This document shows, one piece after another, positions 33,356-42,576 of a DNA stretch of 64,000 bases. The translations under genes and the position numbers were made by a program. This DNA is from Arenibacter sp. P308M17. Its GTDB lineage: Bacteria > Bacteroidota > Bacteroidia > Flavobacteriales > Flavobacteriaceae. The stretch is from assembly GCF_003426735.1 (NCBI RefSeq), contig NZ_QVON01000006.1, positions 1-64,000 of the forward strand. Direction: 5' to 3'. Under the pieces are notes generated by a model that had not been told where the DNA came from, searched no databases, and saw only the letters and a program-made list of their open reading frames with translations. Each line of letters begins with the position of its first letter. Position 1 is the stretch's first letter.

Positions 33356-34339
33356 TTAAAAGGTAACCGTTACCCCAAGCGTTTTATATTGCCCAAGTTG
33401 CCCTAAACTAAATTTAGTCTTGAAATCTGGAAGATTTCTTAAACCGAAATCCTCCTTTTTTTGAACTTTATTGATTCGTCTATTGGCAGCTGATTTACCT
33501 ACTACATATCCTATTAGAAGGGCAATAGGGTAATCAGATGCCCAATGAACCCTACTGCTCATCATTTCAAAAGCCATAATTCCCATTAATGTATATCCAA
33601 CAGGTTTAATCCATCTTATTTCGGGATAATTAGTGGCAATTACCGTTATTGTGGCCATAAATGTGGCTAAATGTCCTGAAGGCATGGCATCATAATTGGG
33701 AGTTCTGGTTTGATATGCCCTAAAGCTAGGAAAAGGCGTCCAATGGCCACCAGGATTACCATTCTCTATTGCTGGTTCAGGACTTTGTCGGCCTGTAATT
33801 CTTTTAATGGTTTGGGTAATAATACCCATTGACAAAAGTACTTCTACTAATTCGCTTGAGGTATTTAAAGACCGATAATCATTTCCTATGGCTCCAAAAG
33901 CGTAAAAAAATCCACTTAACAACATTGTAGTGCCTCCATTCCCAATATAATATACAGCAGAGTTGATGTCGTTGGGAATTACTCGAAACGGTCCAATGTT
34001 ACTATAGGAATGTTTGGCATCAAAATTAAAATTACCACCAAATTTTATGGACTCATCCAATAATTGTTGGTCAAAGGGAATTATTAAGGCCGTAGCAGCC
34101 AAGGCAGAACCAGACCACTTTAGATTCTCCTTACGTATGGCAAATTTTCCAAAATCAACAATATCCCTAGGTATGTATTTTAGCATATCAAAGAATTTAG
34201 GTTTATGGTAACTATATATTAGATTCTCCGATATCTCGATATTTTGTAAAGGCCTAATAGAATCCTTACCATTTTGTGTTAATCCGTCGTTCGCAAATGC
34301 CAGAGAAACCATTATAAAAAAGAATTGTCTTAATCTCAT
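33356..34339 (-). CDS. PAP2-family lipid phosphatase, variant
   Basis: 327 residues with an N-terminal signal (QFFFIMVSLAFANDG). PAP2 signatures: IKRITGRQSPEP where the KX6RP arginine is replaced by Ser, AMPSGHLATFMA, and SSRVHWASDYPIALL (the SRx5HxxxD motif). A 30-residue insertion precedes the PSGH motif. It would dephosphorylate a membrane lipid phosphate or undecaprenyl diphosphate on the periplasmic side. The changed first motif could alter substrate choice. It is the last of a minus-strand group of lipid enzymes. No CTTTAGA promoter was seen upstream. Confidence 0.8.
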   Translation of the reverse strand: MRLRQFFFIMVSLAFANDGLTQNGKDSIRPLQNIEISENLIYSYHKPKFFDMLKYIPRDIVDFGKFAIRKENLKWSGSALAATALIIPFDQQLLDESIKFGGNFNFDAKHSYSNIGPFRVIPNDINSAVYYIGNGGTTMLLSGFFYAFGAIGNDYRSLNTSSELVEVLLSMGIITQTIKRITGRQSPEPAIENGNPGGHWTPFPSFRAYQTRTPNYDAMPSGHLATFMATITVIATNYPEIRWIKPVGYTLMGIMAFEMMSSRVHWASDYPIALLIGYVVGKSAANRRINKVQKKEDFGLRNLPDFKTKFSLGQLGQYKTLGVTVTF

Positions 34340-34505
34340 AGTTCCATTTTTAGTAATTGAAGAATATTTATATTAAGTCACTTTGCTTCTAATATTATAA
34401 TTACCTATATGTACCCATCCTAAACTAGTGACCTTATAGTAAACATGGCAAATAAAAATACCTATAAAAATTGGCATGTTTTATTAATTCTATGACAATG
34501 CTGCC

Positions 34506-35075
34506 TTAGAATTTATATTTCACTCCTACCAGATAATCACCACCACCACTTTTGAAGCTCAATTCCAAATGTTCCTCCATATAAGGTGTGGTGAACAAGT
34601 ATGTACTACCAATTCCAACGGCTGCTCCGGCCAGTACATCCCATCCGTCATGTCTATCATTAAGTCCTTCAAGTCTGCTATATCCAACGAATCCGGCAAC
34701 TAAATAGGCGGGAATACCGTATTTCCATCCATACCTTCGTTGTAAAAAGGATGCGCCTTGAAAAGCAAAGGAGGTATGGCCGGAAGGAAAGGCGTTACCA
34801 TCCAATTTTCCTTCAGGCCGGGGTTTGTTTATGCTATATTTTAAAATCCATGTGGCAATCAAATTCGTGCTGGCCGATTTAGAAAATTGCCACAATCCTT
34901 TTTTATCGTTTTTTGCTAAAATAGTTATCAGGGAAAAGGCGGATGGTGCAAACTGTGCATAATCACCGATATGTTCGATAGTTGTTTCCATAGCAATTTC
35001 ACGGGGGGAATCCTTATGCTGTGCCATTATACTGTTGAACAAGAAAATCATTAGAAGAAATAATTTGGCTTTCAT
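34506..35075 (-). CDS. PAP2-family lipid phosphatase
   Basis: 189 residues, secreted or anchored (signal KLFLLMIFLFNSIMA). All PAP2 motifs are present: KYSINKPRPEG, FPSGHTSFAFQGASFL, and GYSRLEGLNDRHDGWDVLAGA. It is a close paralogue of the gene at 36027-36602: both share RRYGWKYGIPAY-type, YLFTTPY and EHLEL/EHMEL segments, and both end in a beta-like KYKF tail, suggesting an outer-membrane-facing C-terminus. Probable substrates are lipid A phosphates, phosphatidate or undecaprenyl diphosphate; the sequence does not decide. Confidence 0.85.
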   Translation of the reverse strand: MKAKLFLLMIFLFNSIMAQHKDSPREIAMETTIEHIGDYAQFAPSAFSLITILAKNDKKGLWQFSKSASTNLIATWILKYSINKPRPEGKLDGNAFPSGHTSFAFQGASFLQRRYGWKYGIPAYLVAGFVGYSRLEGLNDRHDGWDVLAGAAVGIGSTYLFTTPYMEEHLELSFKSGGGDYLVGVKYKF

Positions 35076-35319
35076 TTTAAAACTTTTTAGTATTATTTGA
35101 TTGAGTAAATTTGAAATAAGATTGAAGTTCGGTCAATAATTTATATGGGGACAACCAGGCTTATACATGTATAATTTTGGGTATCCCAGCATTTTATTAA
35201 TTGTTCGTGCATTTTGCTTTTTTTGAAATAGAAGGAACTGGGTAATTAAATTTTGAAGTTGTAATTTCTTTATTCACTCAAGTGAACCAAGATTGGATTG
35301 ACTTAAATTCTTTCTGGGT

Positions 35320-35946
35320 TTAAGAACGGCACAATGACTCGTATTGCCTTCTTAATTCATCTAAATTTATCTGTTTTTGTGGTTCCAGTTTTAGCCGGCC
35401 ATATTGCGAATGAAATCTGTGATTTTGCAGAAATTTAATGTTCAAAATAAGCCATTCTTCGTCCGTATATTCAAAACCCAGGAAGTTCTGCCATTCACGT
35501 CGTAAAAGCTTATTTTTAGTTTGATACGATTCGGTTCCTAAATGGTGCAAATCGGCATCACATATAATGGATTCATATATGTTTCTCGGATTTTGGGGTA
35601 TTTTGGTTGCTTTTATAAAACCACATACTTTCTCAATGAAATCTTCATCGTACCCGTTTTTTTCCATATACAATATGGCATAAGTTGCACTAACATCCTC
35701 ATGTCCATCAAATCTAAAAGCATTACCAGTATCATGAAATAACCCTGCTATTATTATAGGTTCGAGTTCTTCATAACCTATGTTTTCATAAGTTCCTATT
35801 TTTATCAGATTTTTGTACACTTCCAAAGTGTGTTCCAGATTATGGAAGGGAAGGTCTTTACAGCGGCTGTTTAGAATTATTTTTTTGGAATATTTTAATG
35901 CTTTTTTTATATTTTTTTCCATTTCATAAAATATTTGTGGATTCAC
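35320..35946 (-). CDS. HD-domain metal-dependent phosphohydrolase
   Basis: 208 residues, cytoplasmic. The HD metal centre is visible: FHNLEHTLEV, IAGLFHDTGNAFRFDGHEDVSA and ICDADLHHLG. A helical C-terminus follows (EWLILNIKFLQNHRFHSQYGRL). Such proteins hydrolyse nucleotides or cyclic dinucleotides; the target is unknown. ATG at 35946 is used, with a second ATG eight codons on (35922). It sits between two PAP2 genes on the same strand and has no CTTTAGA promoter of its own. Confidence 0.8.
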   Translation of the reverse strand: MNPQIFYEMEKNIKKALKYSKKIILNSRCKDLPFHNLEHTLEVYKNLIKIGTYENIGYEELEPIIIAGLFHDTGNAFRFDGHEDVSATYAILYMEKNGYDEDFIEKVCGFIKATKIPQNPRNIYESIICDADLHHLGTESYQTKNKLLRREWQNFLGFEYTDEEWLILNIKFLQNHRFHSQYGRLKLEPQKQINLDELRRQYESLCRS

Positions 35947-36026
35947 CCCATGAAAGAATTAAGTTTTGTAACCCAAGTCACATTAATTAGTTAAAATAAC
36001 TGTAGTCATGAATATTTTTTTCATTT

Positions 36027-36602
36027 TTAGAATTTGTATCTAAAACCTATGGAGATACTATCGGCATCGCTTGCGAAGGTCAGCTCCATATGTTCCTTCT
36101 GGTAAGGAGTTGTGAATAAATAGCTACTGCCGATTCCGATGACTGCACCGGCTAGTACATCCCAACCATCATGTTTCTGGGCATTGATACGGCTGTAACC
36201 GGTAAACCCAGCTAAGGCATAAGCGGGTATACCATATTTCCATCCATATCTTTTTTGGATAAATGCGGCACTCTGAAAAGTAGTGGATGTATGTCCCGAT
36301 GGAAAAGCTCTCTCTCCGTTGTTATTTGGGCGACTTTTACCCGTGGCATATTTAAGGCCTATGGTAACCGCTTGGTTTAACAAGGCACTTTTGGCAAATT
36401 GCCAGGTACCTTCATAATCTTTAATGATCAAAGAAGTTGTTAGTGCAGTGGCCGGCAATGTAAACAATAATACATCACCGGTGGTTTCAATGGTTCTACT
36501 TTGAGCATGGGTCGACTTAGAGCACAATAGAAGGAAAAAAATTAAAGAAAAAAGAATCCCATTTCCAACGGTCGCACAATAATTCTTCAATTTTTTTACC
36601 AT
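36027..36602 (-). CDS. PAP2-family lipid phosphatase, paralogue of the 34.5-kb gene
   Basis: 191 residues from the ATG at 36602, which puts a basic n-region before the signal core ILFSLIFFLLLCS; the ATG at 36635 lies 23 nt from the -7 element, so it is also possible. Motifs: KYATGKSRPNNN, FPSGHTSTTFQSA, SRINAQKHDGWDV. The duplication with the gene at 34506 is evident along the whole length. A CTTTAGA double repeat at 36675-36692 with -7 element TACCTTAG (36658-36665) marks a promoter for it, inside the regulon described in the findings. Confidence 0.85.
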   Translation of the reverse strand: MVKKLKNYCATVGNGILFSLIFFLLLCSKSTHAQSRTIETTGDVLLFTLPATALTTSLIIKDYEGTWQFAKSALLNQAVTIGLKYATGKSRPNNNGERAFPSGHTSTTFQSAAFIQKRYGWKYGIPAYALAGFTGYSRINAQKHDGWDVLAGAVIGIGSSYLFTTPYQKEHMELTFASDADSISIGFRYKF

Positions 36603-36657
36603 AAACTTTTTTGACAATATTGAAGTGAATGTCACTCCTTATTCGATATCTATGGTA

Positions 36658-36692
36658 CTAAGGTAGTGGTGAAATCTAAAGATAATTTAAAG
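36658..36692 (-). promoter_or_regulatory. CTTTAGA-box promoter for the PAP2 gene
   Basis: On the minus strand CTTTAAA (36692-36686) and CTTTAGA (36681-36675) are 11 bp apart, and TACCTTAG (36665-36658) starts 16 nt after the second repeat begins. Confidence 0.6.
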
Positions 36693-36719
36693 TGTTTCGA
36701 ACACGCTCGATACCTTGAC

Positions 36720-37622
36720 CTAAATAAGGTTTTCGGGAACAATAACTTCCAATTCATGTTCTTCAATTTGAATGGAAATTCTTCCGTTCGGAACTTTATG
36801 TAGTTCGCCATCGATTTGAGAATTCAAAGTGGTACCTCCCTGATTGGTCAATACCAAACTTTTTGTCTGGAAACTTTTAACTTCCTTCATTAAATGAGAC
36901 TTGTTCAAAACCATTAAAACGCCGAGCAAAAGCATTTTAAACCTACCGATTTTAGATATTACCAGTACATCCAAAAGTCCATCCTGAAGAGAAGCCTTTG
37001 GGGTTAAACTTAACTTATAACCCATCTCATTGGAATTGGACGCAAATATCATGAAAGGATCTGTCAGGATGTTCAGGTCATTGATGCAAATCTGGATTTC
37101 CTTGGACGCCTTTGATTGTCTAAATGTCCTTAAACATGCCATTAAATAGCCAGTTAGAGTTCTTCTTTCTGAAGATTCATAGTTTTTTATGACACTTGCA
37201 TCAAAACCGATGCCTGTATTGCTGAAGAAATATTTGTCGTTGAAACGGCCGACATCAATTCGGACCGTATGCCTGTTTTTTATCAATTCCAGTGCCCTTC
37301 GCAAATTTTTTGGAATGCTAAGATTGGATGCCAGACCATTGCCTGAACCAATAGGAATGATTCCCAATGGTATGGATGTGCCTACCAAGGAGGACGCCAC
37401 TTCATTGACCGTGCCGTCACCACCACAAGCAACTATAATATCTGCACCTTCAGCAATTGATTTCTTTGTCAGTTCAATAGCATGTTTCTTGTGAGTGGAA
37501 TACTTTACATGCAAATTGTGAAAAGTATTAATAAAATATTGTTCCAAGTATTCCTTGGTAAGTGGAGACTTGCCATTACCCGCTACTGGATTAATAATGA
37601 AATGGATATGCCTGAACCCCAT
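36720..37622 (-). CDS. Diacylglycerol kinase-family lipid kinase (YegS/DgkB-like)
   Basis: 300 residues, cytoplasmic, catalysing ATP-dependent phosphorylation of a lipid, most likely diacylglycerol to phosphatidate. Motifs of the DAGK_cat fold: IINPVAGNGKS, ADIIVACGGDGTVNEVASSL, and LGIIPIGSGNGLASNL, then the C-terminal lobe with YFFSNTGIGFDASV and NSQIDGELHKV. Length is standard. Its ATG overlaps the stop of the LtaS-like gene in TAATG, so the two are translated together: the transferase would leave diacylglycerol and the kinase would recycle it. That metabolic link is inference from known LtaS/DgkB biology. Confidence 0.88.
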   Translation of the reverse strand: MGFRHIHFIINPVAGNGKSPLTKEYLEQYFINTFHNLHVKYSTHKKHAIELTKKSIAEGADIIVACGGDGTVNEVASSLVGTSIPLGIIPIGSGNGLASNLSIPKNLRRALELIKNRHTVRIDVGRFNDKYFFSNTGIGFDASVIKNYESSERRTLTGYLMACLRTFRQSKASKEIQICINDLNILTDPFMIFASNSNEMGYKLSLTPKASLQDGLLDVLVISKIGRFKMLLLGVLMVLNKSHLMKEVKSFQTKSLVLTNQGGTTLNSQIDGELHKVPNGRISIQIEEHELEVIVPENLI

Positions 37623-39595
37623 TAGTTAGCTGCTTTTAGGCCATTGTTAATGTAGAGATAGTCGGAAACTTGGTACCATGATATTGTATTTCGTAGGAAA
37701 TCATTATCCATGGGCACACTTTTCAAGCTATTGTCTGAAGATTTCCATTGGTAAAAGTTTGCCGATTTTTGATCCCCAAGTATCATCACCTTATCTTCTT
37801 TAAGTAAACCCAACTTTCTGTAGTTGCCAATAAAAGCCCTTTCATCATCAGGATTCATTTGCAGGATGTCCATACCAAATAAATTAGAAGTGTAATCCCA
37901 ACCCAGCAAACCAAACAGCGTTGGGAACATATCGATCTGTGAACACAATTTGGATATTTTATTTTGAGCCATATTTGGCAAATTATATATCAACGCAGGA
38001 ATATGATAATTTTCAACGTCCAATTCCCATCGGCCGGCACTACTGGCACAATGATCGCTCATGATTACAAATACGGTATTGGTAAACCAAGGTTTGGTTC
38101 TTGCCGTTTTTAGAAATTCCCCTATAGCATAATCCGTATACTTTATGGCACCGTTTCTTCCAGTGCCAGAAGGAATATCTATTTTTCCCTCGGGATAAGT
38201 ATAGGGTTTATGATTTGAAGTGGTCATTACAAAATCGAAAAAAGGCTTTCCAGTTTGGTAGGCGTTATCCGCCTCTTTTATGACTTTCCTGTAAATGTCC
38301 TCGTCGCAAACACCCCAAGCGTTCTCAAACGTTACTTCATCATCTTCTATATTGGTGCGGGTTGTACTAATTCTTTTATCCAATAAAAATCCCCTACCTC
38401 GATCAATGATGTTGAAACCGTTACCTCCGAAATAGGTATTCATGTTGTCGAAGTAGCCATCACCTCCGTAAAAGAAATTTCGGTCATAACCTTTTTCCTT
38501 GAACACCTCGCCAATGGTAAATAACCCAGTATTATTTTTACGTTTTACTATGCTGCGACCTGGAGTAGGAGGAATGGACAGTGTAATGGCTTCCATACCA
38601 CGTACGGTGCGTGTACCCGTGGCGAATAAATTAGTAAAAAAAATGCTTTGATTCGCCAAGGAATCCAATGTTGGGGTTATGTTCAACTCACTACCCAATG
38701 TGTTCAAATATTTTCCACTTAAACTTTCAATACAGATAAAAATAATATTGGGTCTTTGTTCAAACTTTAGACTATCTGAATTCTTTATATTTCTAAAAAT
38801 TTCATATTTCGAAGGATTAACAAATGAATCTCCCTTTTTAGAGAATTCCGCTTTAACGGTTCCAAAGGCCTCATTTTCGGCAATAGTCCTATAAAATTCC
38901 TTATATGCAAGTTCATTATTGCGAAAAGCCGCAAAGAACGAATAAATACCAGCTTTGGCCAATTCATTATTATAGCGGTTTTCAGAGAAATCAGCTTGTT
39001 TGTTGGTTACAATTAGACCGCTCATCGTTGCAATAAAAACCCAAGGTAATGCAGCAATTAATCTAACTTTAAAACTAGTTTTACTGTTAAAAGTTTTACT
39101 AAAACACCCCATTCTATTTATGATAAAAATGCTTGTCAACACTAAGGTGAGCATCAAGGAAATCAAAATGGGCAATGGATAGGATTCGTTTATATTTTTT
39201 ATCACCTCATATGTGTAGATCAGATAGTCGACAGCTATAAAATTAAAACGTCTTTGAAATTCGTCCCAAAAAGTGATCTCCCCAAAAAAAGAAAAGAAAA
39301 GAATCAAAATACCCGAAAATATTCCGAAATAAGTAATGGCCTTATCAACAATAGACCCGTAAAACCGAACCGGAAAAAAAACTAAATAAATAAGATATGG
39401 AATAGTAAAAAATGAAATTGTAGCGAGATCGAATAATGAACCGATAAGAAAAGTTAGACTTAATTGAGTAATGTTTTTATCAACTTCAGAGAAATTCCAA
39501 ATCAAAAAACTAAGTCTAACAATGACTGATAAAATTAGGAATAGGCCAATAAAGGCTTTGAATAATGCAAAACGGGTTGGAAATAATCTGAACAT
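37622..39595 (-). CDS. LtaS-like alkaline-phosphatase-superfamily transferase
   Basis: 657 residues: five N-terminal membrane helices (to about residue 200) and a large periplasmic sulfatase-fold domain. Catalytic features are IIFICIESLSGKY (metal-binding Glu), ATGTRTVRGMEA with the nucleophile threonine, TTSNHKPYTYP, and VIMSDHCAS. The family transfers phosphoglycerol or phosphoethanolamine from phospholipids to an acceptor such as lipid A, glycan or polymer; which one cannot be read here, since Gram-negatives lack LTA. It heads an operon with the diacylglycerol kinase and carries a CTTTAGA-box promoter at 39620-39654. Confidence 0.87.
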   Translation of the reverse strand: MFRLFPTRFALFKAFIGLFLILSVIVRLSFLIWNFSEVDKNITQLSLTFLIGSLFDLATISFFTIPYLIYLVFFPVRFYGSIVDKAITYFGIFSGILILFFSFFGEITFWDEFQRRFNFIAVDYLIYTYEVIKNINESYPLPILISLMLTLVLTSIFIINRMGCFSKTFNSKTSFKVRLIAALPWVFIATMSGLIVTNKQADFSENRYNNELAKAGIYSFFAAFRNNELAYKEFYRTIAENEAFGTVKAEFSKKGDSFVNPSKYEIFRNIKNSDSLKFEQRPNIIFICIESLSGKYLNTLGSELNITPTLDSLANQSIFFTNLFATGTRTVRGMEAITLSIPPTPGRSIVKRKNNTGLFTIGEVFKEKGYDRNFFYGGDGYFDNMNTYFGGNGFNIIDRGRGFLLDKRISTTRTNIEDDEVTFENAWGVCDEDIYRKVIKEADNAYQTGKPFFDFVMTTSNHKPYTYPEGKIDIPSGTGRNGAIKYTDYAIGEFLKTARTKPWFTNTVFVIMSDHCASSAGRWELDVENYHIPALIYNLPNMAQNKISKLCSQIDMFPTLFGLLGWDYTSNLFGMDILQMNPDDERAFIGNYRKLGLLKEDKVMILGDQKSANFYQWKSSDNSLKSVPMDNDFLRNTISWYQVSDYLYINNGLKAAN

Positions 39596-39619
39596 TACCA
39601 GGATTTATTAATAAACACC

Positions 39620-39654
39620 GAAAGTAGTTCAAGAATCTAAAGGAAAATTAAAGT
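39620..39654 (-). promoter_or_regulatory. CTTTAGA-box promoter for the LtaS-DAGK operon
   Basis: Minus-strand repeats CTTTAAT (39654-39648) and CTTTAGA (39643-39637) are 11 bp apart; TACTTTCG (39627-39620) starts 16 nt after the second. The start codon is 25 nt beyond. Confidence 0.65.
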
Positions 39655-39701
39655 TTCAGAGTAGTTGTGTATAGAAACGCTAAAATTACAATTTCGGGGT
39701 C

Positions 39702-39735
39702 TTTAGATTGTATTAAGAATTGAACACTATGTTTA
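39702..39735 (+). promoter_or_regulatory. CTTTAGA-box promoter for the divergent PAP2 gene
   Basis: Repeats CTTTAGA (39702) and ATTAAGA (39713) are 11 bp apart; TATGTTTA (39728-39735) starts 15 nt after the second, one less than elsewhere. With the box at 39637 it makes a divergent promoter pair. Confidence 0.55.
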
Positions 39736-39756
39736 ATTCCTTAAATACATTTAGTT

Positions 39757-40497
39757 ATGAAATTAAAATATTCATATATACCATTTCTTATTTTGTCAGC
39801 AATTTCATCGCTCAATGCTCAACAAGATTCCCTAAAGTTTAAAATTCAAAAGGAACGTACATTTTTACAGAAGGCTATATTACCGACGTCTTTGATTATT
39901 GGAGGTTCTTTAATTAGTGGAAGTGGTTTGGAGAGGGGTTTTCAGAAAGACGTACGAAATGCCGTAGGGAACGATTTTGCTTTTGCCCTGGATGATTATA
40001 CAAGGTACGTGCCCATAGTGGAGATGTATGCCGCTGATGCATTTGGAGTAGAATCAAAAAACCATTGGTTCGACCAATCCAAAAACCTGACCATAGCTAT
40101 TATTGTTTCCGATTTTATTACATATAGACTAAAAAAATGGACGAATAAACGCCGTCCCAATGGAGGGGATATACTGCAATCATTTCCGTCTGGGCACACT
40201 TCGTTCGCATTTACGAATGCGGGTGTTTTATATCAAGAATTCATAAACACGTCGCCCTATTTGGCTTACAGTGGCTATATAATGGCAACGACTACAGGGG
40301 CTTTCAGGGTTATGAACAATGCACACTGGATCAGTGATGTAATTGTGAGTGCCGGTATAGGTATTTTGGTCACGGAATTGGTATACCTATTTGACCCCAT
40401 AATTAAATGGAACCCATTTAAGAAAGTTAGAGGGATTAGTTTTATTCCCCAAATCGATAATAACCAGTATGGGTTTTATTTATGCAAAACTTTTTAA
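39757..40497 (+). CDS. PAP2-family lipid phosphatase
   Basis: 246 residues with an N-terminal signal (YIPFLILSAISSLNAQ). Motifs: LKKWTNKRRPNGG, SFPSGHTSFAFTNAG, and MNNAHWISDVIVSAG, in which the SRxxxxxH arginine-serine pair appears as FRVMNNAH. It is divergent from the LtaS-like gene and has its own CTTTAGA-box promoter 22 nt upstream of the ATG. It is not a close copy of the two paralogues at 34.5 and 36.0 kb, so the cluster holds at least three distinct PAP2 types. Confidence 0.85.
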   Translation: MKLKYSYIPFLILSAISSLNAQQDSLKFKIQKERTFLQKAILPTSLIIGGSLISGSGLERGFQKDVRNAVGNDFAFALDDYTRYVPIVEMYAADAFGVESKNHWFDQSKNLTIAIIVSDFITYRLKKWTNKRRPNGGDILQSFPSGHTSFAFTNAGVLYQEFINTSPYLAYSGYIMATTTGAFRVMNNAHWISDVIVSAGIGILVTELVYLFDPIIKWNPFKKVRGISFIPQIDNNQYGFYLCKTF

Positions 40498-40671
40498 TTC
40501 TTCAAACCAATAGATAACTGCAAATGAAATGGATTGATTTATCTTGTAACAGAATTACACAATGAACTAATAATATTGGATTTAAATATCTTAACACCCT
40601 AACTCTGAAAGTAGATTCAGTAATGTCAAAACACCATCATTCTCAAAACCTTCAGATTTTAATTAGAATTC

Positions 40672-40706
40672 CTTTAAGGTTCCTAAAGAATTAGATACTA
40701 GTATTG
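40672..40706 (+). promoter_or_regulatory. CTTTAGA-box promoter for the outer-membrane barrel gene
   Basis: Units CTTTAAG (40672) and CTAAAGA (40683), with a weaker TTAGAATTC unit before them, are spaced by 11 bp; TAGTATTG (40699-40706) starts 16 nt after the last unit. Confidence 0.55.
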
Positions 40707-40766
40707 TTATTGAGTAATAAAGTTCGAGCTACTACTCGGTTTACTTATTGCTTTGAACAATTTTAA

Positions 40767-41486
40767 ATGATGATTACAAAATATCGATTTCATTTTTACA
40801 GTTTCATCTTCTCCTTAATTTTTTTATTACTCTCTAATCCTGCAATGGCCCAATTTAATGCAGGTGCTTCTTATGGTATTCAAATTCCGGGCAGACAGGA
40901 TTTGAAATTTAGGTATTACGAAAATGGGCGGTTGAAAAAAAATTTGAGAACAAAATATGTTAAGACAGCGATCAGGAATATCTTAAATATTAATGCTTTA
41001 TATTGGAGAAATAAGTTTGGACTGCGTTTTGATTATTATAAATGGGAACATTTAAGTGTGGCTAAAGTGTTTACAACAGGGGAGTTGCCGCCTTTTTTCA
41101 AGATAGAACAAAGTAGAGAAGCAATTTTTTTAAGTCCGATGATTAGATTTGGTTGGCCGTTTAATAAATCCTCGGATATTTTAGGCAGACATTTTTCATT
41201 TGCAGGAATGGGTTTAGGTGAAGCCCTAACCGAAATCGAACCAGGCAGGACACAGTGGCGAGCTGCTTTTCAGGTTTTTTATGGAATTTCTGTTCCAATT
41301 ACAGCTAAACTAAAGGTGCATGCTTCATTTAAATATCTTCTAACTCGCGATGACGATAACTTGGCACCTAAAGACAATGGATGGAAAGTGGATACTTCTG
41401 GTCGATGGCACCTATTTAGATTTGGACCACATTGGGATACTAAATATCACGTACTACAAATAGGTTTACAATGGCAACTATTCTAA
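40767..41486 (+). CDS. Outer-membrane beta-barrel protein, unknown function
   Basis: 239 residues with a signal peptide (FIFSLIFLLLSNPAMAQ). The mature part shows alternating hydrophobic strands (NILNINALYWRNKFGLRFDYYKW, SPMIRFGWPF, AAFQVFYGISVPI, LKVHASFKYLL) and ends in LQIGLQWQLF with the C-terminal Phe that the BAM machinery recognises. About eight to ten strands are expected. I cannot assign an enzyme such as PagL/PagP. Its CTTTAGA-box promoter and neighbours tie it to the lipid-remodelling regulon. Confidence 0.65.
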   Translation: MMITKYRFHFYSFIFSLIFLLLSNPAMAQFNAGASYGIQIPGRQDLKFRYYENGRLKKNLRTKYVKTAIRNILNINALYWRNKFGLRFDYYKWEHLSVAKVFTTGELPPFFKIEQSREAIFLSPMIRFGWPFNKSSDILGRHFSFAGMGLGEALTEIEPGRTQWRAAFQVFYGISVPITAKLKVHASFKYLLTRDDDNLAPKDNGWKVDTSGRWHLFRFGPHWDTKYHVLQIGLQWQLF

Positions 41487-41504
41487 AGTAGTAACATTCA
41501 GACC

Positions 41505-41550
41505 CTTTAGATTCTCTATAGCTTTCCTAAAGAATTCATATTTAACTTGT
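41505..41550 (+). promoter_or_regulatory. CTTTAGA-box promoter for the triple PepSY-like gene
   Basis: Three units spaced by 11 bp, CTTTAGA (41505), CTATAGC (41516) and CTAAAGA (41527), then TAACTTGT (41543-41550) 16 nt after the last. The leader to the ATG is about 145 nt. Confidence 0.65.
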
Positions 41551-41694
41551 ATGACAAACTCAAAACTTTATTTATTTAACATATCTACACTCCAATTCTT
41601 ATCACCAAAATATGAAGCAAAACTAAAACCAGTGATTTGGTCCAAGCACCTATTAGTAGAATAGAACAATACCTAATTTTTAAATCAAAATAAT

Positions 41695-42489
41695 ATGAAA
41701 ACATTAAATAATTTATCAATACTAGCATTTATAGGCTTGGCCTTTCTTGGTTCATGTAGCAAGAATGCTAGCCCCACGGATGGGCAGCTTGCCTTAGCAG
41801 GAATAACTGCCCTGGCCGATACAAAGATAACCTCAACTGATTTACCACAGATTGTTCAGGACTATGTGGCTACAAATTATCCCAATTCCACAGTTTCCAA
41901 ATCGGAAATGGAGGATAATGGTAATTTTGAAGTAAAGCTCAATAATGGCGACGAACTTATTTTTGGTGCTGATGGAGCATTTATAGGTGTTGACGACGAT
42001 ATTAATGAAGATTTTGGAGATATTGCTTTGGATGCAACGGCTTTGCCACAGTCCGTTCTGGACTACGTGAAGGCAAACTTTATAGGTTTAACTATAATCA
42101 GTGCCTCGATGGAAAATAATGGACATTATGAAGTGGCACTTAGCGATTCAACTGAGCTTGTTTTTGATAGTGACGGGGTGTTTTTGGGAGTTGGGGTAGA
42201 TGAGAATGAAGCCCAAGGAGATGAAAATGACAGTGACGATGTTAGTATGTATGGAGATAATCAAAATGGTGTCCAACATGAGGACGGAACGGTCATCGAT
42301 GCGGCTATATTGCCGCAGTTGGCCAAGGACTTTATTTCAACAACATATCCCAGTGCTTCTATAGTAGAGGCCCGTTCGACGCCAAACGGGAGTTTTGAGG
42401 TAGAATTAAGCAATAAAATTGAGGTTATTTTCGATACCAATGGAAGTTTTGTAAATTCTGAAGACGGAAGTAGAGAGGATGGAGATTAG
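41695..42489 (+). CDS. Lipoprotein with three PepSY-like repeats
   Basis: 264 residues. The signal ends at LAFLGSCSKN, a lipobox with Cys near residue 22. Three tandem PepSY-like (DUF2874-type) units of about 65-75 residues follow: LPQIVQDYVATNYPNSTVSKSEMEDNGNFEV, LPQSVLDYVKANFIGLTIISASMENNGHYEV and LPQLAKDFISTTYPSASIVEARSTPNGSFEV segments (each shown in part elsewhere), each with a hydrophobic hairpin D-G-x-F after it. Acidic linkers and a D/E-rich tail suggest calcium or cation binding. Such proteins commonly lie beside two-component genes and may sense or buffer envelope signals. The molecular role is unknown. Confidence 0.75.
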   Translation: MKTLNNLSILAFIGLAFLGSCSKNASPTDGQLALAGITALADTKITSTDLPQIVQDYVATNYPNSTVSKSEMEDNGNFEVKLNNGDELIFGADGAFIGVDDDINEDFGDIALDATALPQSVLDYVKANFIGLTIISASMENNGHYEVALSDSTELVFDSDGVFLGVGVDENEAQGDENDSDDVSMYGDNQNGVQHEDGTVIDAAILPQLAKDFISTTYPSASIVEARSTPNGSFEVELSNKIEVIFDTNGSFVNSEDGSREDGD

Positions 42490-42512
42490 GCACGGTAGTA
42501 ATTAGAAGTGAT

Positions 42513-42541
42513 AAAGGGGCCCTGAAATTAGAGGGGCCTTT
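42513..42541 (+). terminator. Terminator between convergent PepSY-like genes
   Basis: An AAAGG...CCC / GGGGCCTTT hairpin with a short bulge lies after the 41695 gene and before the end of the convergent 42577 gene. Confidence 0.55.
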
Positions 42542-42576
42542 ATTGTTGTTCCATAATTTAATAATGTACTTGATAT

